Source: Promicromonospora sp042731755
GTDB lineage: Bacteria; Actinomycetota; Actinomycetes; Actinomycetales; Cellulomonadaceae
DNA length: 64,000 bases
NCBI RefSeq assembly: GCF_042731755.1
Contig: NZ_JBHWLR010000013.1
Coordinates: 62,001 to 126,000 of the forward strand
Reading direction: 5' to 3'
Shown: one piece after another, positions 60,931 through 64,000 of the stretch
Numbering within the stretch: position 1 is the first letter of the stretch
Layout: each line of letters opens with the position of its first letter
The notes under the pieces: generated by a model
Databases searched by the model: none
What the model saw: the letters and a program-made list of their open reading frames with translations, nothing else
Told to the model about the DNA's origin: nothing
Program-made: the position numbers and the translations under genes

Positions 60931-62412
60931 TCAGACCAGGTCGCGCACCGCCGCGTACTGCTCGCGCACGACCGGCTTCGGGTCGGCCGCCAGCGTGGTC
61001 GCGATCGTCGTCGACCAGGCGGGGGGCGCGACGTCGTCCGACCCGCCCGAGGCCGCCAGCGTCCACGCCGCCTGACGGGCGGCGCCGTCGGCCACGTACT
61101 CGCCCGGCTCGGGGATGCCGATGGGGAGCCCGAAGACCTGCGGGGCGATCTGCTGCACGGCGGGGGACTGGGCCGCCCCGCCGATCAGCATCACGCGCTC
61201 CACCGAGACGCCCTGCGCCCGCAGCGCGTCGAGGCCGTCCGCGAGCCCGCACAGCATGCCCTCGATGTAGGCGCGGGCCAGGTGGGGGCGGGTCGACGTC
61301 GCCAGGCGGATGCCGTGCAGCGTGCCCGTCGCGTCGGGCCGGTTGGGCGTGCGCTCACCCTCCAGGTACGGCACGAGCACGAGGCCGTCCGAGCCGGGCG
61401 GGGCCTGCAGCGCGAGGTCGGCCAGCTCGTCGAAGTCGACGCCGAGCACCTCGCGGGCGGCGTCGAGCACGCGCGCCGCGTTGAGCGTGACGGCGAGCAT
61501 GAGGGCGTTGCCGGTCGCGTCGGCGAAGCCGTTGATCGCGCCGGAACCGTCGGCGGTGCGCTTCGGGGCGACGGCCGAGACGACGCCCGACGTGCCGATC
61601 GAGATGGCGATGTCGCCCGGCGTCATGCCGAGCCCGATGGACGCGCCCGCGTTGTCGCCCGCGCCGGGCCCGATCAGGGCCCCGCCGTCGACCGCGGAAC
61701 CCGCGACGTCCGGGTGTGCGACGGCGCCGGCCTCGGCCGCGCCCACGACGCGCGGCAGCACCACGTCGGTGCGGCCCAGGGCGCGTTCCAGCAGGTCGGG
61801 GCGGTACTCGCCGACGGCGGCGTCGTAGTACCCGGTGCCCGAGGCGTCCGAGCGGTCCGTGAACAGCTTGTCGAGCTGCGGCCCCAGGGGCGCCGTCGGG
61901 TCGCCTGCGGGGCCGTAGCCCGCGATGCGCCAGGACAGCCAGTCGTGGGGGAGCGCGACGGCGGCGACGCGCGCCGCGTTGTCCGGCTCGTTGTCGTGCA
62001 GCCAGCGCAGCTTGGTGACGGTGAGGGAGGCGACGAGCACGGAGCCGACGGCGTCGGCCCAGGCCTGGGCGCCCGTCGCGCGGTCGCCGTCGCCCAGCTC
62101 GGTGATCAGGGCCTCGGCCGACGGCGCGGAACGGGTGTCGTTCCAGAGCAGCGCCGGGCGGACGACGTTGCCGTCGGCGTCGAGCGTGACCATGCCGTGC
62201 TGCTGGCCGCCCACGGAGATCGCGGCGACGTCGGCCAAACCGCCCGCGGCGGCGGCTGCCTCCTGGAAGGCGTCCCACCAGTGCCGCGGGTCCACCTCCG
62301 TGCCGTCGGGGTGCTTGGCGGAACCGGTCCGGACCAGCGCGCCGGTCTCGGCGTCGCGCACGACGATCTTGCAGGACTGCGTGGACGTGTCCACACCGGC
62401 GACGAGGGGCAT
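60931..62412 (-). CDS. xylB: xylulokinase
   Basis: 493 residues of the FGGY sugar-kinase family. Features: VAGVDTSTQSCKIVV at the N-terminus, SVGGQQHGMVTLD (substrate/QHG motif), ALLWNDTRS, ISIGTSGVVSAV and VMLIGGAAQSPAVQQI (ATP-binding domain). It phosphorylates D-xylulose made by xylA. ATG at 62412. It lies downstream of xylA on the same strand, with a 63-nt hairpin in the 137-nt gap. Confidence 0.95.
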   Translation of the reverse strand: MPLVAGVDTSTQSCKIVVRDAETGALVRTGSAKHPDGTEVDPRHWWDAFQEAAAAAGGLADVAAISVGGQQHGMVTLDADGNVVRPALLWNDTRSAPSAEALITELGDGDRATGAQAWADAVGSVLVASLTVTKLRWLHDNEPDNAARVAAVALPHDWLSWRIAGYGPAGDPTAPLGPQLDKLFTDRSDASGTGYYDAAVGEYRPDLLERALGRTDVVLPRVVGAAEAGAVAHPDVAGSAVDGGALIGPGAGDNAGASIGLGMTPGDIAISIGTSGVVSAVAPKRTADGSGAINGFADATGNALMLAVTLNAARVLDAAREVLGVDFDELADLALQAPPGSDGLVLVPYLEGERTPNRPDATGTLHGIRLATSTRPHLARAYIEGMLCGLADGLDALRAQGVSVERVMLIGGAAQSPAVQQIAPQVFGLPIGIPEPGEYVADGAARQAAWTLAASGGSDDVAPPAWSTTIATTLAADPKPVVREQYAAVRDLV

Positions 62413-62477
62413 CGGTGCTCCAGGGGGTGGTTCGTGGGAAGAGGCGACAGACACGCTACCGCGCGCCGCACAGCACA

Positions 62478-62540
62478 CGTTGAGTGCTGGCTATCTGTTG
62501 GTTTTCCCGGGTCAGGGCAACAAATAGCCAGCACTCAACG
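62478..62540. repeat. intercistronic hairpin between xylA and xylB
   Basis: CGTTGAGTGCTGGCTAT (62478-62494) pairs perfectly with 62524-62540; an inner TGTTG/CAACA pair extends it. It begins 10 nt after the xylA stop. In the minus-strand transcript it could protect or partly terminate the xylA message before xylB. No U-tract. Confidence 0.75.
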
Positions 62541-62549
62541 AGGGGTTGA

Positions 62550-63704
62550 TCAGCCGATCAGGTGGTTCAGCGCGAGCTGGTGGAGGCGGACCAGGCCGTA
62601 GTCGCGCTCGGCCAGGGCGTCGACGTCGGGGTCGGCCTCGGCGAGGAAGGAGTCGAACGACTCGCCCTCGGCCAGCGTGGACTCGCCCAGCTCGAAGATC
62701 CCGGCGTGCTTGAAGGCGGCCTGGACCTCGGGGTCCTCGCGGTACTGCTTCGCCTTGGCGGCGAGCAGGTCGTAGGTCTTCATGTTGGCCGCGGCCGACT
62801 CCCACACGCCGTCGAGGTACTCGGTGCGCGAGGGCTTGTAGTCGAAGTGGCGCGGGCCCTCGTAGCGGGGGCCGCCGTTCGGGAAGCCGTTCTCCAGCAG
62901 GTCCACCGTGAAGAACGCGGAGAGCAGGTCGCCGTGACCGAACACGAGGTCCTGGTCGTACTTGGGCCCGTGCTGACCGTTCAGGTCGATGTGGAACAGC
63001 TTGCCGACGTGCAGCGCCAGGGCGATGCCGTGCGTGTAGTTCAGGCCGGCCATCTGCTCGTGGCCCACCTCGGGGTTGAGGCCCACGATGTCGGCGTTGT
63101 CGAGCGAGTCGATCAGCGCGATGGCGTGGCCGATCGTCGGCAGGAAGATGTCGCCGCGCGGCTCGTTGGGCTTGGGCTCCAGGGCGATCTTGAGCCCGTA
63201 GCCCTTCTCCTTGATGTACGAGGCGACGGTGTCGATGCCCTCGGCGTAGCGCGCGTGCGCGGCGTTGAGGTCCTTCGAGTTGTCGTACTCGGTGCCCTCG
63301 CGGCCACCCCACATGACGAACGTGGACGCGCCCATGTCGGCGGCCAGGTCCACGTTGCGCAGCACCTTGCGCAGGCCGAAGCGGCGCACGTCGCGGTTGT
63401 TGGAGGTGAACGCGCCGTCCTTGAAGACGGGGTGCGTGAACGTGTTGGTGGTGACCATCTCGCAGACCAGGCCGGTGTCGGCGGAGGCCTTCTTGACGGA
63501 GTCGATGTGCTTCTGGCGCTCGGCGTCGTCCGAGCCGAAGGGGTAGACGTCGTTGTCGTGGAACGTGAAGCCCCAGGCACCGAGGTCGGCGAGCTTGCGG
63601 ACCGACTCGGCCGGGTCCAGCTCGGGGCGGGTCGCCGTGCCGAACGGGTCGGCGGCAGGCCAGCCGACGGTCCACAGGCCGAACGAGTACTTGATGTCGC
63701 TCAC
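62550..63704 (-). CDS. xylA: xylose isomerase
   Basis: 384 residues, matching the group I actinobacterial xylose isomerases. Family motifs: FTFHDNDVYPF (catalytic His), FVMWGGREGTEYDNSKDL, LALEPKPNEPRGD-like LEPKPNEPRG, and GHEQMAGLNYTHGIAL with the metal-binding acids. It converts D-xylose to D-xylulose. Start GTG at 63704 with GAGGAG upstream. A 14-bp palindrome (63734-63747) lies in its leader. Confidence 0.97.
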   Translation of the reverse strand: MSDIKYSFGLWTVGWPAADPFGTATRPELDPAESVRKLADLGAWGFTFHDNDVYPFGSDDAERQKHIDSVKKASADTGLVCEMVTTNTFTHPVFKDGAFTSNNRDVRRFGLRKVLRNVDLAADMGASTFVMWGGREGTEYDNSKDLNAAHARYAEGIDTVASYIKEKGYGLKIALEPKPNEPRGDIFLPTIGHAIALIDSLDNADIVGLNPEVGHEQMAGLNYTHGIALALHVGKLFHIDLNGQHGPKYDQDLVFGHGDLLSAFFTVDLLENGFPNGGPRYEGPRHFDYKPSRTEYLDGVWESAAANMKTYDLLAAKAKQYREDPEVQAAFKHAGIFELGESTLAEGESFDSFLAEADPDVDALAERDYGLVRLHQLALNHLIG

Positions 63705-63794
63705 GGGGTCTCCTCATCGAGGGCGGCCCCGGCATGCGGCGCCGCATTTGTTGTACGGATGAACTATTACGCGAGGCTCGGCTACAGTCAAGGC
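63705..63794. promoter_or_regulatory. divergent xylA / xylR promoter region
   Basis: 90 bp between the divergent starts. It contains the perfect palindrome ATGCGGCGCCGCAT (63734-63747) and an AT-rich patch TTGTACGGATGAACTATTAC, the likely promoter/operator for the ROK repressor. Which element is the operator cannot be settled by eye. Confidence 0.5.
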
Positions 63795-64000
63795 GTGACC
63801 ACCGCCGGGACCGCACACGAGACCACGACGCGGACGGGCTCCGCCGCGGCCCGCCAGCACTCCTTGCGCGAGCACAACCTGGAGCTCGTCGCCCGCGCCG
63901 TGTTCGAGGTGCCGGAACCACTCTCACGCGCGGGAGTGGCAGCCGCGACCGGTCTGGCCCGCGCCACGGTGTCCACGCTGGTGGACCAGCTCGTCGCCGC
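63795..64000 (+). CDS. ROK-family transcriptional repressor, probably XylR (5' part only)
   Basis: 68 codons before the window edge. The fragment is a winged-helix DNA-binding start: SLREHNLELVARAVFEV, LSRAGVAAATGLARATVSTLVDQLV, which is the N-terminal HTH of ROK-type repressors. The divergent location beside xylA-xylB points to control of xylose use. GTG at 63795 is the first start. The sugar-kinase-like half is outside the window. Confidence 0.85.
   Translation, partial: MTTAGTAHETTTRTGSAAARQHSLREHNLELVARAVFEVPEPLSRAGVAAATGLARATVSTLVDQLVA

Overview
The window is high-GC DNA with almost no non-coding slack, frequent GTG/TTG starts, DUF3263, DUF3027, DUF2530, LytR_C and WXG100 genes, a second-type groEL behind CIRCE sites, and a prokaryotic XPB helicase. 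That combination points to an Actinomycetota chromosome, most likely a xylose-using member of the Micrococcales (Promicromonosporaceae/Cellulomonadaceae-like). Most of it reads as ordinary chromosome rather than a prophage or island. No insertion sequence, integrase, CRISPR array or rRNA operon was found; there is one tRNA gene.

Layout. 1-8 kb: a DUF4032 kinase-like gene running off the left edge, an MsiK/UgpC-type sugar ABC ATPase, a fused OtsA-OtsB trehalose enzyme, a membrane Ser/Thr kinase and a membrane-anchored DsbA-like protein. 8-14 kb: tRNA-Thr with its terminator, a CynX-like exporter divergent from a FadR-type regulator plus a phosphotransferase, then a DHA2 drug exporter with its TetR regulator. 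13.5-20.3 kb: SGNH hydrolase, ung, DUF3263, LytR_C protein, cold-shock protein, FAD oxidoreductase and groEL with two CIRCE operators. 20.4-27 kb: an orphan WXG100 protein, an HD-family protein with a lost aspartate, a two-component system, a NYN protein and a large TPM-domain membrane protein. 27-38.5 kb: XPB helicase with its partner, an epimerase/TetR pair with twin operators, and an extended cold-shock protein, DUF3027 protein, sacsin-like ATPase and DUF2530 protein.

38.5-45.9 kb is a cell-surface region: two overlapping sulfotransferase genes, two CAP-domain lipoproteins, an OafA-type acyltransferase with SGNH domain, and a purine permease. 45.9-47.4 kb holds one nuclease-like gene bracketed by two near-identical 71-bp palindromes. 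47.4-53.3 kb: MFS/MarR pair, MHYT membrane sensor, serC, a DtxR regulator, then a cyclic di-AMP riboswitch in front of an NlpC/P60 hydrolase. 53.5-60.9 kb: universal stress protein, two aminotransferases, EcsC- and OsmC-type proteins, thyA-folA. The right edge is the xylose locus: xylB, xylA and a divergent ROK repressor cut by the window end.

The most unusual theme is non-coding. Many gene ends carry long, almost perfect palindromes, mostly without a U-tract. Two of them (42.2 and 54.5 kb) share sequence and differ by paired, compensatory changes; two (45.9 and 47.3 kb) are near copies flanking a nuclease-like gene; one has the folA stop codon as its three-base loop; one consists of a 16-bp unit repeated in both arms; and a related multi-copy palindrome sits in frame inside the sacsin-like gene.
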